NCBI GenBank assembly: GCA_017552495.1
Contig: JAFZPW010000009.1
Location: 1 to 24,713 of the forward strand
From: Clostridia bacterium
GTDB lineage: Bacteria > Bacillota > Clostridia > Oscillospirales > Butyricicoccaceae
DNA length: 24,713 bases
Direction of reading: 5' to 3'
Shown here piece by piece: positions 6,761-14,975 of this stretch; position 1 is the stretch's first letter, and the number at the start of each line of letters is the position of its first letter. Below the pieces are notes generated by a model that saw only the letters and a program-made list of their open reading frames with translations, searched no databases and was not told where the DNA came from. Made by a program: the position numbers and the translations under genes.

Positions 6761-6763
6761 GTA

Positions 6764-7717
6764 TTATGAAAAAAGAAACAGCAATCCACGCACGATCAGG
6801 GCCGCCAAACAGCCGTGAAGTATCTTTCCGGCCAAATATCTACCGCAGGAAAGACCGCTTTCCCGCAAAAACTGCACCGTTTGAAACTGTACCGAAGCGC
6901 CGCCCCATCCCAGCAAAAAGGATATGGCCGAAAGGCGAAGCGCCGGCGACAGCGTCATTCCGCATAACAGGGAGACTCCCGTAGTCATCTCCAAACTGCC
7001 CAACAGCATGGCGGAAAGCAGATTTTCCGAAGCGGGAAGCAGACCGCGGAGTAGCGCGATTACAACAGCGAAAAAAATCACATAAGCGCAAACGGTCAGA
7101 AATGCGTGAAACCCATCGGAAATCGCACGAATCAGAGCCGGAAACAAGGATATCTCTTCATGCTTTTCTGACAAGGAGATTACCTTGTCAGCACTTGTTT
7201 TTAACGAAAAAACAAGGCCAATGATGACGGCGGAAAGCAGGTGCGCCGCAAATAGAAGCAGGCCGAGTCGGCTGTCATGCAACAGTCCGGCTCCCACCGC
7301 GCTGACGGTAAAGGCGGGGCCGCAGTTGTTGCAGAACATCAGAAGCTTTGCGGCCTCCTGTCGGGTACATCGTTCCTCCCGAACGAATTGCGCGATCATT
7401 TTTGCACCAACGGGATATCCGCCGACAGCGCCCATAACCGGAATGATAAGGCATTCCCACGGCAGGTGAAACAAGCTCTGAAAGGGCGCGCCAAGGATGC
7501 GGGACAGCCCGGAGCTGGGAAAGTAGTCGCCCAGAAGCGTAGAAACGACGAAAAAGGGGAACAAAGCGGGTAAAAGAACCGTTCCGCACAGTTCAAGCGC
7601 CTGAACTGCCGCCAAAGACGCCGTCTTGCCATGCGTGAGCAGCATTACCCCAAAGCCGATCAACCCCCAAAGGGGGAGCCCGTCACTCCATTTTCTTTTC
7701 CGCAGTCTTGCAGGCAT
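6764..7717 (-). CDS. YlbJ-like sporulation membrane protein (nucleoside-recognition/Gate domain)
   Basis: A 317-residue polytopic membrane protein of the Gate (nucleoside recognition) group, the one that includes sporulation protein YlbJ. The diagnostic pieces are LLPALFPFFVVSTLLGDY near residue 50, GAVGGYPVGAKMIAQ near 100, and EAAKLLMFCNNCGPAFTVSAVGAG shortly after, with several more helices to a C-terminus of FLFS. YlbJ is made in the mother cell during sporulation and its cargo is unsettled. This copy is shorter than Bacillus YlbJ, so orthology is probable, not certain. The neighbourhood supports a sporulation role: it is divergent from yqfC-yqfD across about 60 bases. The ATG at 7717 has GGGAG 9 bases upstream. 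I see no clear promoter; a sporulation sigma factor would be missed by eye. Confidence 0.75.
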   Translation of the reverse strand: MPARLRKRKWSDGLPLWGLIGFGVMLLTHGKTASLAAVQALELCGTVLLPALFPFFVVSTLLGDYFPSSGLSRILGAPFQSLFHLPWECLIIPVMGAVGGYPVGAKMIAQFVREERCTRQEAAKLLMFCNNCGPAFTVSAVGAGLLHDSRLGLLLFAAHLLSAVIIGLVFSLKTSADKVISLSEKHEEISLFPALIRAISDGFHAFLTVCAYVIFFAVVIALLRGLLPASENLLSAMLLGSLEMTTGVSLLCGMTLSPALRLSAISFLLGWGGASVQFQTVQFLRESGLSCGRYLAGKILHGCLAALIVRGLLFLFS

Positions 7718-7779
7718 GGATCCACGCTCCCGAAGATATATTACAACGTAATGCTATTCGGCAAAGGAGGGCGTCATGC

Positions 7780-8079
7780 GTGAGGCCAGACAAAATCCGA
7801 GGCCCGTTTCGTCGTTTTCATGAAGCGGTTCATGCGCTTGATATCTCACAGGAGCTGTTTGGGCAAGCCATCGTTACCCTGGAAGGAACCGGAAGTGTCC
7901 GGATCGAGGGGCATCGCGGCATTCTCAGCTACGAGGACGACCAGATTCTTGTAGCGGCAAAGGATTGCGTGATCCGGTTCTGCGGAAGAGGACTGCGGCT
8001 TGCGCTGATGGATCGGGATGACATTCGCATCGTGGGCACGATTGCTTCGGTAGAATATGTGCGGGGGGACAGGAAATGA
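7780..8079 (+). CDS. yqfC: YqfC family sporulation protein
   Basis: A 99-residue protein of the YqfC family, found only in endospore formers and normally paired with YqfD. The core VTLEGTGSVRIEGHRGILSY (about residues 28-47) and the closing IRIVGTIASVEYV are the family pattern. I chose GTG 7780 as start: it is in frame, AAAGGAGG lies 9 bases upstream, and the resulting N-terminus (basic, then RRFHEAVHALDIS) matches the usual length. An ATG at 7776 sits between the ribosome site and the GTG but is out of frame and gives only 15 residues. Extending to the in-frame ATG at 7708 would run through the ribosome site and into the divergent YlbJ-like gene. The stop overlaps yqfD by ATGA. Confidence 0.88.
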   Translation: MRPDKIRGPFRRFHEAVHALDISQELFGQAIVTLEGTGSVRIEGHRGILSYEDDQILVAAKDCVIRFCGRGLRLALMDRDDIRIVGTIASVEYVRGDRK

Positions 8080-9257
8080 CACGTTCTGTATCGGAAATGC
8101 TGCGCGGCGCAATTCAGATTCGCGTGCATGGTTCGGGCGCCGAGGCATTTTTGGAAGCCTGCGCCCGCAAAGGCGTGGTGTTTCAGGATATTTTGCGCGC
8201 ATCTGACGCATCGTATACCGCGTGGGCAGCCGCCGGACATTTCCGACGGATCTTGCAGATTGGGCGGCAGTCCGGCTGCCATGTCCGCGTGATCGAAAAG
8301 CGCGGCATTCCGTTTTTTGCCAGACAGTTTCTGCGCCGCGGCGCGCTGTGGGTCGGCGCGATCCTGTGTGCGGTATTTGTGGTTTTTCTTTCCGGCAGAG
8401 TATGGACGATCCGCGTGGAGGGATGCAGTGCCACGACACAGGCCGAGATTTTAAATCTGCTGCGGCAAGCCGGAGTGAAAACGGGGGCAAAACGTTCCGA
8501 AATCTCTCTGCAAGATGTAAAAACCCATGTGATTTCAAAATGTGACAAGTTATCCTACTTTACGCTTAACTTTGTGGGGACAAACGCCGTCGCACAGGTA
8601 TGGGAACGGGAAGATACGCCGGAAAAACTGGCGGAAAACGTACCGTGCAACGTCATTTCCGCGCTTTCCGGCGTAATTTTGCGGCTCCATGTGCGTATGG
8701 GGCATCCCGAGGTGAAAATTGGGGACACCATTACCGCGGGAACAACCATCGCTTCCGGCACCGTGGTCAGCGCGCTGGGGGAAACAACGCTGCTGCACGC
8801 CTCTGCGGATGCCGTACTGCGGACCTGGTATACGATCCGGGCGGCTGTGCCGGAGGAAATCCTTGCGCTTTCATCCACACAGCGGATGCACGTTAAACAG
8901 TGCTTTATCTTTGGAGAACGAAGAATTCCTTTGCAATCAATTGAAAATACAGAGGAAACATGGTATGATAAGCATATCAATCGGCGAGAACTCCGTTTAC
9001 GGGAGGATTTTCGGTTTCCCATCGCGCTGGAATCCGAGATCCGGTATCCCTGTGAAACGTCCGGCGAACCGGCAACCGAAACGGCGATTTCTCCCATGTT
9101 GGAGCAGCGGATGCTTCTGCGTCTGCGGGCATCGAAGCCAGACGCCGAGATCGCGGGATACACCTTTTCCATGGAACGCAGCGGCAGCGGCGCATGGATG
9201 GGGGTGCTGCGGGCGGAATTGATCGAAACGACCGGCATATCCGTGCCGATCAGTTAG
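8076..9257 (+). CDS. yqfD: sporulation protein YqfD
   Basis: A 393-residue single-pass membrane protein of the YqfD family, made in the mother cell during sporulation. The N-terminal cytoplasmic part (1-88) is followed by one membrane helix (about 89-106), then a short module that looks like a POTRA/FtsQ-type fold (VEGCSATTQAEILNLLRQAGV, about 114-134), and a long extracytoplasmic region with the typical WERE and GDTITAGTTIASG motifs. The start overlaps the yqfC stop by ATGA, so the pair is coupled; GGACAGGAA precedes it. phoH follows after 14 bases. In Bacillus the same order yqfC-yqfD-phoH-ybeY is known, which supports the call. The exact molecular role is not established here. Confidence 0.9.
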   Translation: MTRSVSEMLRGAIQIRVHGSGAEAFLEACARKGVVFQDILRASDASYTAWAAAGHFRRILQIGRQSGCHVRVIEKRGIPFFARQFLRRGALWVGAILCAVFVVFLSGRVWTIRVEGCSATTQAEILNLLRQAGVKTGAKRSEISLQDVKTHVISKCDKLSYFTLNFVGTNAVAQVWEREDTPEKLAENVPCNVISALSGVILRLHVRMGHPEVKIGDTITAGTTIASGTVVSALGETTLLHASADAVLRTWYTIRAAVPEEILALSSTQRMHVKQCFIFGERRIPLQSIENTEETWYDKHINRRELRLREDFRFPIALESEIRYPCETSGEPATETAISPMLEQRMLLRLRASKPDAEIAGYTFSMERSGSGAWMGVLRAELIETTGISVPIS

Positions 9258-9271
9258 GAGAACTTACAAGT

Positions 9272-10270
9272 ATGACAGAACAAATCATCAATGTGGAGCG
9301 CATGGAGCACATGGTCAATCTATTCGGCTCCTTTGACGAAAACATCAAGCTCTTGGAGCGGGAATACGGCGTGAACATCCTGTTCCGCGACACGGAACTC
9401 AAAATCTGCGGCGACGCGGAAAACGTCCTGTACGCCAAATCCGCCGTGGAGGCGCTGCTGCAGCTTGCCGCCCGCGGGGAACAAATCAGCCAGCAAAATG
9501 TCAATTACGTCATTTCGCTTGTCCGCGACGGACAGGAAGACAAGATCGCCCAAATGGGCAAGGACGTGATCTGCGTTACCACACGGGGCCGCCCGGTGAA
9601 GGCAAAGACCGTTGGCCAGCAGAAATATGTAGACGCCATTCAGAACAACATTGTCACGTTGGGCATCGGTCCCGCCGGCACAGGAAAGACCTATCTCGCC
9701 GTGGCCTGCGCCGTTGCCGCTTTTCGGGAAAAGACCATCAACCGCATCATTTTGACCCGCCCCGCCGTGGAAGCGGGCGAAAAACTGGGATTCTTACCCG
9801 GCGATCTGCAAAATAAAGTGGATCCGTATCTCCGCCCGCTGTACGATGCACTGTTTGATATGCTGGGGCCCGAGGCATATCAGCGCTATCTGGAACGGGG
9901 GAACATTGAGGTGGCGCCGCTGGCCTATATGCGCGGACGGACGCTGGACGATGCTTTTATTATTTTGGACGAGGCGCAGAATACCACTCCCGAGCAGATG
10001 AAAATGTTTTTGACCCGCATCGGCTTCGGCTCCAAAGCCGTCATTACCGGCGACATCACGCAGATCGACCTGCCGGACGGCAAACGCAGCGGTCTCAAAG
10101 ACGCCATGCAGATCATCAAAAACATCGACGATATCGCCATTTGCACACTGGACTATCGGGACGTGGTGCGACACGAGCTGGTGAGCCGCATCATCAAAGC
10201 CTATGAATCCTACGACATGCAGCGGCAAAGCAAGGAAAAGAGGAAGTCGTATGGGAAAACTAAAGGTTGA
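9272..10270 (+). CDS. phoH: PhoH family ATPase
   Basis: A 332-residue cytoplasmic ATPase of the PhoH family, linked to RNA metabolism and often adjacent to ybeY. Domains: an N-terminal KH-like part (about 8-70, MEHMVNLFGSFDENIKLLE) and a RecA-like core with Walker A GPAGTGKT (133-140), the TRPAVEAGEKLGFLPGD block (162-178), Walker B FIILDEAQN (229-237) and ITGDITQIDLP (258-268). Length is normal. The ATG at 9272 has TAGGAG 11 bases before it, slightly long, but is the only start matching the family; an ATG at 9194 would sit inside yqfD. The last 20 bases overlap the start of ybeY. Confidence 0.95.
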   Translation: MTEQIINVERMEHMVNLFGSFDENIKLLEREYGVNILFRDTELKICGDAENVLYAKSAVEALLQLAARGEQISQQNVNYVISLVRDGQEDKIAQMGKDVICVTTRGRPVKAKTVGQQKYVDAIQNNIVTLGIGPAGTGKTYLAVACAVAAFREKTINRIILTRPAVEAGEKLGFLPGDLQNKVDPYLRPLYDALFDMLGPEAYQRYLERGNIEVAPLAYMRGRTLDDAFIILDEAQNTTPEQMKMFLTRIGFGSKAVITGDITQIDLPDGKRSGLKDAMQIIKNIDDIAICTLDYRDVVRHELVSRIIKAYESYDMQRQSKEKRKSYGKTKG

Positions 10271-10748
10271 GTTTCGCGGCGACGGCCCGGATGGCGCCAA
10301 GCGCCTGATTCGTCTTGCGGCCAAGGCTGCCTTTGCTTCCTTTGATTATTCTTTTGATGGGGAAGTGTATATCGAATTGACGGACGACAACGGGATCCGC
10401 GCCTATAACCGTGATTTTCGGGAGATCGACCGGGCCACCGACGTGCTGTCCTTTCCCCTCAATGATTTTTATCGCGGCAAGCCGATTCCCGATTATCCCC
10501 ATCTGCTCGATCCCGTGACCGGTCTCCTCCCTTTGGGTGATATGGTGATCTCTCTGGAGCGGGCAGCAGCGCAGGCAAAGGAATACGGTCACAGCGCCGC
10601 ACGGGAATGCGCTTATCTGACCGTTCACAGCATGCTGCATCTTCTCGGCTATGATCATGTGGACGAAGGAGCGGAAAAGGCGGTCATGCGGGCAAAGGAA
10701 GAAGCGATTCTCTCGGTAATGGGGCTCTCCCGCACAATGGATGATTAA
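10251..10748 (+). CDS. ybeY: endoribonuclease YbeY (rRNA maturation factor)
   Basis: A 165-residue zinc-dependent single-strand endoribonuclease that matures the 16S rRNA 3' end and takes part in ribosome quality control. The zinc site is intact: His126, His130 and His136 in HSMLHLLGYDH. TDVLSFPL at 63-70 and LLPLGDMVISLE at about 92-103 are further family blocks. The start at 10251 lies inside the phoH tail with GAGG 7 bases upstream; the 20-base overlap suggests coupled translation. The loop GKPIPDYPHLLDPVTG between the two blocks is the usual variable insertion. In many Firmicutes cdd and dgkA follow; here era follows after 57 bases. Confidence 0.95.
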   Translation: MGKLKVEFRGDGPDGAKRLIRLAAKAAFASFDYSFDGEVYIELTDDNGIRAYNRDFREIDRATDVLSFPLNDFYRGKPIPDYPHLLDPVTGLLPLGDMVISLERAAAQAKEYGHSAARECAYLTVHSMLHLLGYDHVDEGAEKAVMRAKEEAILSVMGLSRTMDD

Positions 10749-10805
10749 ACTCGAACGGCAGGGCGGAACGCGTCGCGCCTGCGATCAGAAAGGAATGAAA
10801 CGCTT

Positions 10806-11696
10806 ATGATTACGAAAACCGGTATTTTTTCCGTCGTCGGCCGCCCAAACGTGGGGAAATCAACCCTGACAAACGCCCTGTGCGGCAGCAAGGTGGCCAT
10901 TGTATCGGACAAGCCCCAGACCACCCGCACCCGCATCACCGGGGTTTTGAACGACGGCGACTGCCAGATGATCTTTCTGGACACGCCCGGCCTGCATAAG
11001 CCCAAAACCCGTCTGGGTGATTATATGGTGAAGATAATCACCGACACGGTTACCGACGTGGACACCGTGCTTCTGCTGGCGGAGCCCGTGGCGCGAATCG
11101 GTATTCCCGAGCAGCTCCTCATTGACAAAATTAAAGAGTACGATCTTCCGGCCATTTTGGTCATCAACAAGATCGATACGGTAGAAAAGGAGACTCTGCT
11201 TTCCGTCATTGCCGCCTATACCGCGGCCCACGACTTTCAGGCTGTCGTTCCCGTCAGCGCCAAGACCGGCGACGGATTGGACATCCTGAAGCGCGAGCTG
11301 CAGGAATGCTGCTTTGAATCGCCGCAGCTCTTTCCGGACGGGATGGTTTCCGATCAACCCGAGCGCCAGTTGATTGCTGAGATCATTCGGGAAAAGTTGC
11401 TGCAAAATCTGGACAAGGAGGTTCCGCACGGAACGGCCGTCGAGATCGAGCAGATAAAAGAAGAAAACGGTGTGGAGCATGTTGCCGCCGTGATTTATTG
11501 TGAGCGCAAGAGCCATAAAGGAATCATCATTGGCAAAAACGGCGCCATGCTCAAAAAAGTCGGCGCTGCGGCTCGCCCCGAGATTGAGGCGTTGCTGGAC
11601 TGCAAGGTGTTTTTACAGCTTTGGGTCAAGATTAAGGAGGATTGGCGCAACAATCCGGCGCAGATCCGCAATTTCGGTTATTCCGAAGAAGGATAA
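10806..11696 (+). CDS. era: GTPase Era
   Basis: A 296-residue GTPase that binds the 16S rRNA 3' end and assists 30S assembly. G1 is GRPNVGKS (12-19), the switch I region QTTRTRITG (38-46), G3 DTPG (59-62), G4 NKID (121-124) and G5 VSAK (150-153); the C-terminal KH domain shows the IIGKNG loop (241-246) and ends in WVKIKEDWRNN. All motifs are complete and the length is standard. The start has AAGGA about 11 bases upstream, on the long side. A tiny four-codon frame (10795-10809) ends by overlapping the era ATG but has no spacing for a ribosome site, so I give it no role. era stands next to ybeY, consistent with both acting on 16S rRNA. Confidence 0.97.
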   Translation: MITKTGIFSVVGRPNVGKSTLTNALCGSKVAIVSDKPQTTRTRITGVLNDGDCQMIFLDTPGLHKPKTRLGDYMVKIITDTVTDVDTVLLLAEPVARIGIPEQLLIDKIKEYDLPAILVINKIDTVEKETLLSVIAAYTAAHDFQAVVPVSAKTGDGLDILKRELQECCFESPQLFPDGMVSDQPERQLIAEIIREKLLQNLDKEVPHGTAVEIEQIKEENGVEHVAAVIYCERKSHKGIIIGKNGAMLKKVGAAARPEIEALLDCKVFLQLWVKIKEDWRNNPAQIRNFGYSEEG

Positions 11697-11742
11697 GCCG
11701 GAAAAACCTCCCATCGTTATCTGAAGCCATCCGGTTTATCCT
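11690..11742 (+). other. long stem-loop between era and yqzL
   Basis: A 13-bp stem (11690-11702 with 11730-11742), with one G-U pair and otherwise perfect, closes a 27-base loop. It begins at the era stop codon and ends 7 bases before the yqzL ribosome site. The downstream arm is followed by AAATACGGGG, with no U-run, so it is not a classical terminator. It may be an RNA processing or stability element, or may shape yqzL translation. Confidence 0.6.
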
Positions 11743-11761
11743 AAATACGGGGTGACGAAGC

Positions 11762-11896
11762 ATGAAAGATTTGCGATGGGAATTGTTTCAAAAAACCGGG
11801 TTGCCGCAGGCCTATTGTTATTACGTGCGATCCAAACGGGGAGAACGGGATGTATCAGACGATCAACGGATTGACCATCCGAAGCGTGGATTATAA
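11762..11896 (+). CDS. yqzL: YqzL family small protein
   Basis: A 44-residue protein overlapping the first 47 bases of recO in another frame. Its N-terminal half, MKDLRWELFQKTGLPQAY, matches the YqzL pattern of about 45 residues (a start like M-D-x-W-x-L-F-x-x-T-G, then xAYxxY). In Bacillus subtilis yqzL also lies between era and recO, so sequence and position agree. The ribosome site GGGGTGA is 7 bases upstream. Function is unknown in the family. The C-terminal part, encoded inside recO, is rich in charged residues (RSKRGERDVSDDQR) and may be shaped by the overlap rather than by selection. The tail could thus be tolerated rather than functional. Confidence 0.75.
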   Translation: MKDLRWELFQKTGLPQAYCYYVRSKRGERDVSDDQRIDHPKRGL

Positions 11897-12605
11897 AGAG
11901 GCGGACAAGATACTGACCGTCCTAACAGAGGATCGGGGACGGCTCACCGTCAAGGCGCGGGGCGTCCGCCGAAAGGGAAGCCGTTTGAAGGCGTCGGCGC
12001 AGCTCTTTGCCTTTTCCCGCATGACGCTGTATGAAAACAACGGCCGCTGCACCCTGCAGGAGGCCGAGGTTTTGCAACCCTTTACCGGTCTGCAACGGGA
12101 TATCGCCGCGCTTTCTCTCGCCTCGTATCTGGCGGAGGTGCTGGCCACTGAAGCCGAGGACGCACCTGTGGACAACGAGGTTCAGCGTTTGGCGCTTAAT
12201 TGCCTCTACGGCCTGTCCAGCGCACTTGCGCCGGAAGCGGTCATCAAGGCGGCTTTTGAACTGCGGTACATGGCCATGGCGGGGTATGCTCCCGCACTTC
12301 ACGCCTGCGCCGTCTGTGGAAAAGAAACGCCGGAGCATCCGGCAGTTGCGCTGGAGGCTGGAATTCTGCACTGCAAAAACTGTGCGCTTCCAGGCTTTTC
12401 CGGGCGGCAGCTTTCCCTGACGCCGGCGGCGCTTGCGGCCGCCCGCTATCTGCTGGCGTGCGACCTGAAAAAACTGTTTTCCTTCCAGCTTCCGGAGGAG
12501 GATCTCCGGCGGCTTGGTATTTTTACGGAGGTCTATCTGCTTTCTTGTATGGAGCGGAACTTCCGAACGCTTGATTTTTATAAAACCGTAGGTGAAACCA
12601 TATGA
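11850..12605 (+). CDS. recO: DNA repair protein RecO
   Basis: A 251-residue recombination mediator that helps RecR/RecF load RecA on SSB-coated single strands. The N-terminal OB fold shows INGLTIRSVDYKEADKILTVLTEDRG (given here by its ends, residues 5-30) and VKARGVRR (34-41). A zinc ribbon follows with Cys153, Cys156, Cys175 and Cys178. Length is standard. The start has GGGGAG 6 bases upstream and lies within yqzL. The stop overlaps mutS2 by ATGA. Confidence 0.94.
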   Translation: MYQTINGLTIRSVDYKEADKILTVLTEDRGRLTVKARGVRRKGSRLKASAQLFAFSRMTLYENNGRCTLQEAEVLQPFTGLQRDIAALSLASYLAEVLATEAEDAPVDNEVQRLALNCLYGLSSALAPEAVIKAAFELRYMAMAGYAPALHACAVCGKETPEHPAVALEAGILHCKNCALPGFSGRQLSLTPAALAAARYLLACDLKKLFSFQLPEEDLRRLGIFTEVYLLSCMERNFRTLDFYKTVGETI

Positions 12606-14971
12606 CATTACAGGAAAAATCTTATTACACCATTGAACTGCCGAAAATTCTGGCGCTTTTGGCGCAAGAGGCGGCCACGGGGCCCGCAAAGGAACTTTGC
12701 CTTGCACTGCGCCCCTCCGATTCTCTTACCGAATGCGAAAAACTCCAGCAGGAAACCGAAGACGCTGTTCGTCTGATCGGTTTACAAGGCAGCCCCGCTT
12801 TTTCCGGCATCAAGGACGTTTCCGCCGCGCTGGAACGTGCGGAAAAGGGCGGTTTCCTCAATCCGGTGGAACTGCTTTCCGTGGGCGCCATGCTGCGCGC
12901 CGCCCGGCTGACAAAATCCTATCGGGAAGAACGCCGGGAACAGGAAACCTCGCTGGACGAATATTTCTTTCTGCTCTCGGGCAACAAGTTTTTGGAGGAA
13001 AAGATCGAGAACGCCATCGTATCGGAGGAAGAGATTTCCGATCACGCCAGCGACGCGCTGTATCAGATCCGCCGTCAGATCCGCACGGCAGCCTCCAAGG
13101 TGCGGGATGTTTTGGCAAAAATTACATCGACCCAAAGCAAAATCCTCCAGGATTCCATCATCACCCAGCGCAACGGCCGCTTCGTCGTGCCCGTCAAAGC
13201 GGAATACCGGGGCAGCATGCCGGGTATGGTCCATGACACCAGTTCCAGCGGCGCAACGCTTTTCATTGAGCCGGCTGCCGTCGTGGAACTGAATAACAAC
13301 ATCCGCATTCTGCAGGGCAAGGAGCAGGCTGAGATCGAACGAATCCTGGCCGAGCTTTCCGCCGATACCGCTCAGTTTGCCGGCGCCATCCGGCGGGATT
13401 ACGAACTTTTGTGCAAGCTGGATTTCGTCTTTGCCCGGGGCAAACTGGCCTATCAGATGAAGGCCATGCGGCCCGTTTTGCTGGAAAAGGGAAGGACGGA
13501 AATCAACCGCGCCCGCCATCCGCTGCTCAATAAAGACTCGGCTGTGCCCATTTCCTTCCGTATTGGCGGCGAGACCGACACCGTTATCATCACCGGCCCC
13601 AACACCGGCGGCAAGACGGTGGGCATCAAGACGCTGGGACTGCTCACCGCCATGGCCCAATGTGGGCTGCAAATTCCAGCAGGCGACGGAAGCCGCATTG
13701 TGATTTTTAAGAATATTTTGGCCGACATCGGTGACGAGCAAAGCATCGAGCAGTCGCTTTCCACGTTTTCCAGTCATATGCGCACCATTGTGGATATTCT
13801 GGAGACAGCCGACGATCAGACGCTGGTGCTACTGGACGAGTTGGGCGCGGGCACCGACCCGGTGGAGGGCGCGGCGTTGGCGCGCGCCATCATCGAGGAG
13901 CTGCGCGGCCAGGGCTGTACCGTGGCCGCCACCACCCATTATGCCGAGTTGAAGATCTATGGTCTGGAAACGCCTAGCGTGGAAAACGCCTCCTGCGAGT
14001 TCGACGTGCAGACCCTCAAGCCTACTTACCGACTGATTTTCGGGATCCCCGGAAAATCCAACGCCTTTGCCATTTCCCAGCGGCTTGGGCTGGATACGCG
14101 AATCATCGAAACGGCCAGCGCCCTCATCGCCACAGAAGACAAGCGTTTTGAAGATGTCATTACCAAACTGGAGGAAAAGCGCCAAGCGCTGGAAAGCCGC
14201 ATCGCCACCGCCGAAAAGCAGCAGCGTGACGCCGAAGCGGCAAACAAGCGGGCGCAAGAGCGCCTTGCCACGCTGGAGGACGAGCGGGAAAAACTGGTGC
14301 AGGATGCCAAGCTGAAGGCAAAATCCATTTTGGATAACGCCCGCGCCGCCAGCGAAATGGCGTTGGAGGAGGCAAGAAAGGTCAAACAGGATGCCTCTGA
14401 CGGCAAGGAAGTCAATCTTGCCGCGGCCCGTGCCATTCTTCGCGGAACACTCTCTGAAGCGGAAAAGGAGGCGGCCTCCCAGCGGGCCGAGCGCAAGGCC
14501 ATGCCGCTGCCGCGTCCGCTGAAAGCGGGAGATTCGGTGGAGATCGTATCCACCCGCACAAAAGCCACCGTTCTGGAAACGCCAAAGCCCGGTGAAAAGG
14601 CGAAGGTGCAGGCCGGTATCCTGAAGATTCAGGTGGAACAGAGCGATCTCCAGCTTTTGGAGTTTGAACAGGTGAAGCAGGAAGCGCCGCGCAGCGGCGG
14701 TGTTCGGCTCAAAGCGCCGGCCCAATTCACCACCGAACTGGATCTTCGGGGCGAGAGCGGCGACGAAGCGATTTTGGAACTGGATCGTTTTCTGGACAGT
14801 GCGGTGCGCCTCCATATGGAAACGGTGCGTATTATCCACGGAAAGGGAACCGGCGTTTTGCGGCAGCGGGTGCAAACGCACCTCAAGCGGCATTCGCAGG
14901 TCAAAAATTTCCGTTTGGGCGTTTACGGCGAAGGGGAAGACGGCGTGACCATCGTGACGCTGAAGAAGTAA
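12602..14971 (+). CDS. mutS2: endonuclease MutS2 / ribosome-rescue Smr protein
   Basis: A 789-residue MutS-family ATPase with a C-terminal Smr nuclease domain. The core (about 1-330) contains SGATLFIEP (216-224); the ATPase has Walker A GPNTGGKT (332-339), the DIGDEQSIEQSLSTFSSH block and Walker B LVLLDELGAGTDP. A long charged coiled coil (about 510-625) leads to the Smr domain (about 711-789), with LDLRGESGDEA and HGKGTGVLR. MutS2 suppresses recombination in some species and splits collided ribosomes in Bacillus; which applies here is open. There is no mismatch-recognition domain, as expected. It starts inside the recO stop (ATGA). No terminator follows; a decayed acetyltransferase frame abuts. 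Confidence 0.95.
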   Translation: MTLQEKSYYTIELPKILALLAQEAATGPAKELCLALRPSDSLTECEKLQQETEDAVRLIGLQGSPAFSGIKDVSAALERAEKGGFLNPVELLSVGAMLRAARLTKSYREERREQETSLDEYFFLLSGNKFLEEKIENAIVSEEEISDHASDALYQIRRQIRTAASKVRDVLAKITSTQSKILQDSIITQRNGRFVVPVKAEYRGSMPGMVHDTSSSGATLFIEPAAVVELNNNIRILQGKEQAEIERILAELSADTAQFAGAIRRDYELLCKLDFVFARGKLAYQMKAMRPVLLEKGRTEINRARHPLLNKDSAVPISFRIGGETDTVIITGPNTGGKTVGIKTLGLLTAMAQCGLQIPAGDGSRIVIFKNILADIGDEQSIEQSLSTFSSHMRTIVDILETADDQTLVLLDELGAGTDPVEGAALARAIIEELRGQGCTVAATTHYAELKIYGLETPSVENASCEFDVQTLKPTYRLIFGIPGKSNAFAISQRLGLDTRIIETASALIATEDKRFEDVITKLEEKRQALESRIATAEKQQRDAEAANKRAQERLATLEDEREKLVQDAKLKAKSILDNARAASEMALEEARKVKQDASDGKEVNLAAARAILRGTLSEAEKEAASQRAERKAMPLPRPLKAGDSVEIVSTRTKATVLETPKPGEKAKVQAGILKIQVEQSDLQLLEFEQVKQEAPRSGGVRLKAPAQFTTELDLRGESGDEAILELDRFLDSAVRLHMETVRIIHGKGTGVLRQRVQTHLKRHSQVKNFRLGVYGEGEDGVTIVTLKK

Positions 14972-14975
14972 CCGC

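Noticed and set aside
7776..7823. 15-residue frame from the ATG at 7776 as a gene
   Set aside because: Too short and entirely within yqfC; kept only as a possible translational effect.
10795..10809. Four-codon leader frame overlapping the era start
   Set aside because: The ribosome site directly abuts its ATG, leaving no spacing; probably chance.
12782..13777. 331-codon minus-strand open frame opposite mutS2
   Set aside because: Shadow frame with composition matching the reverse of the mutS2 core; it crosses conserved Walker A coding.
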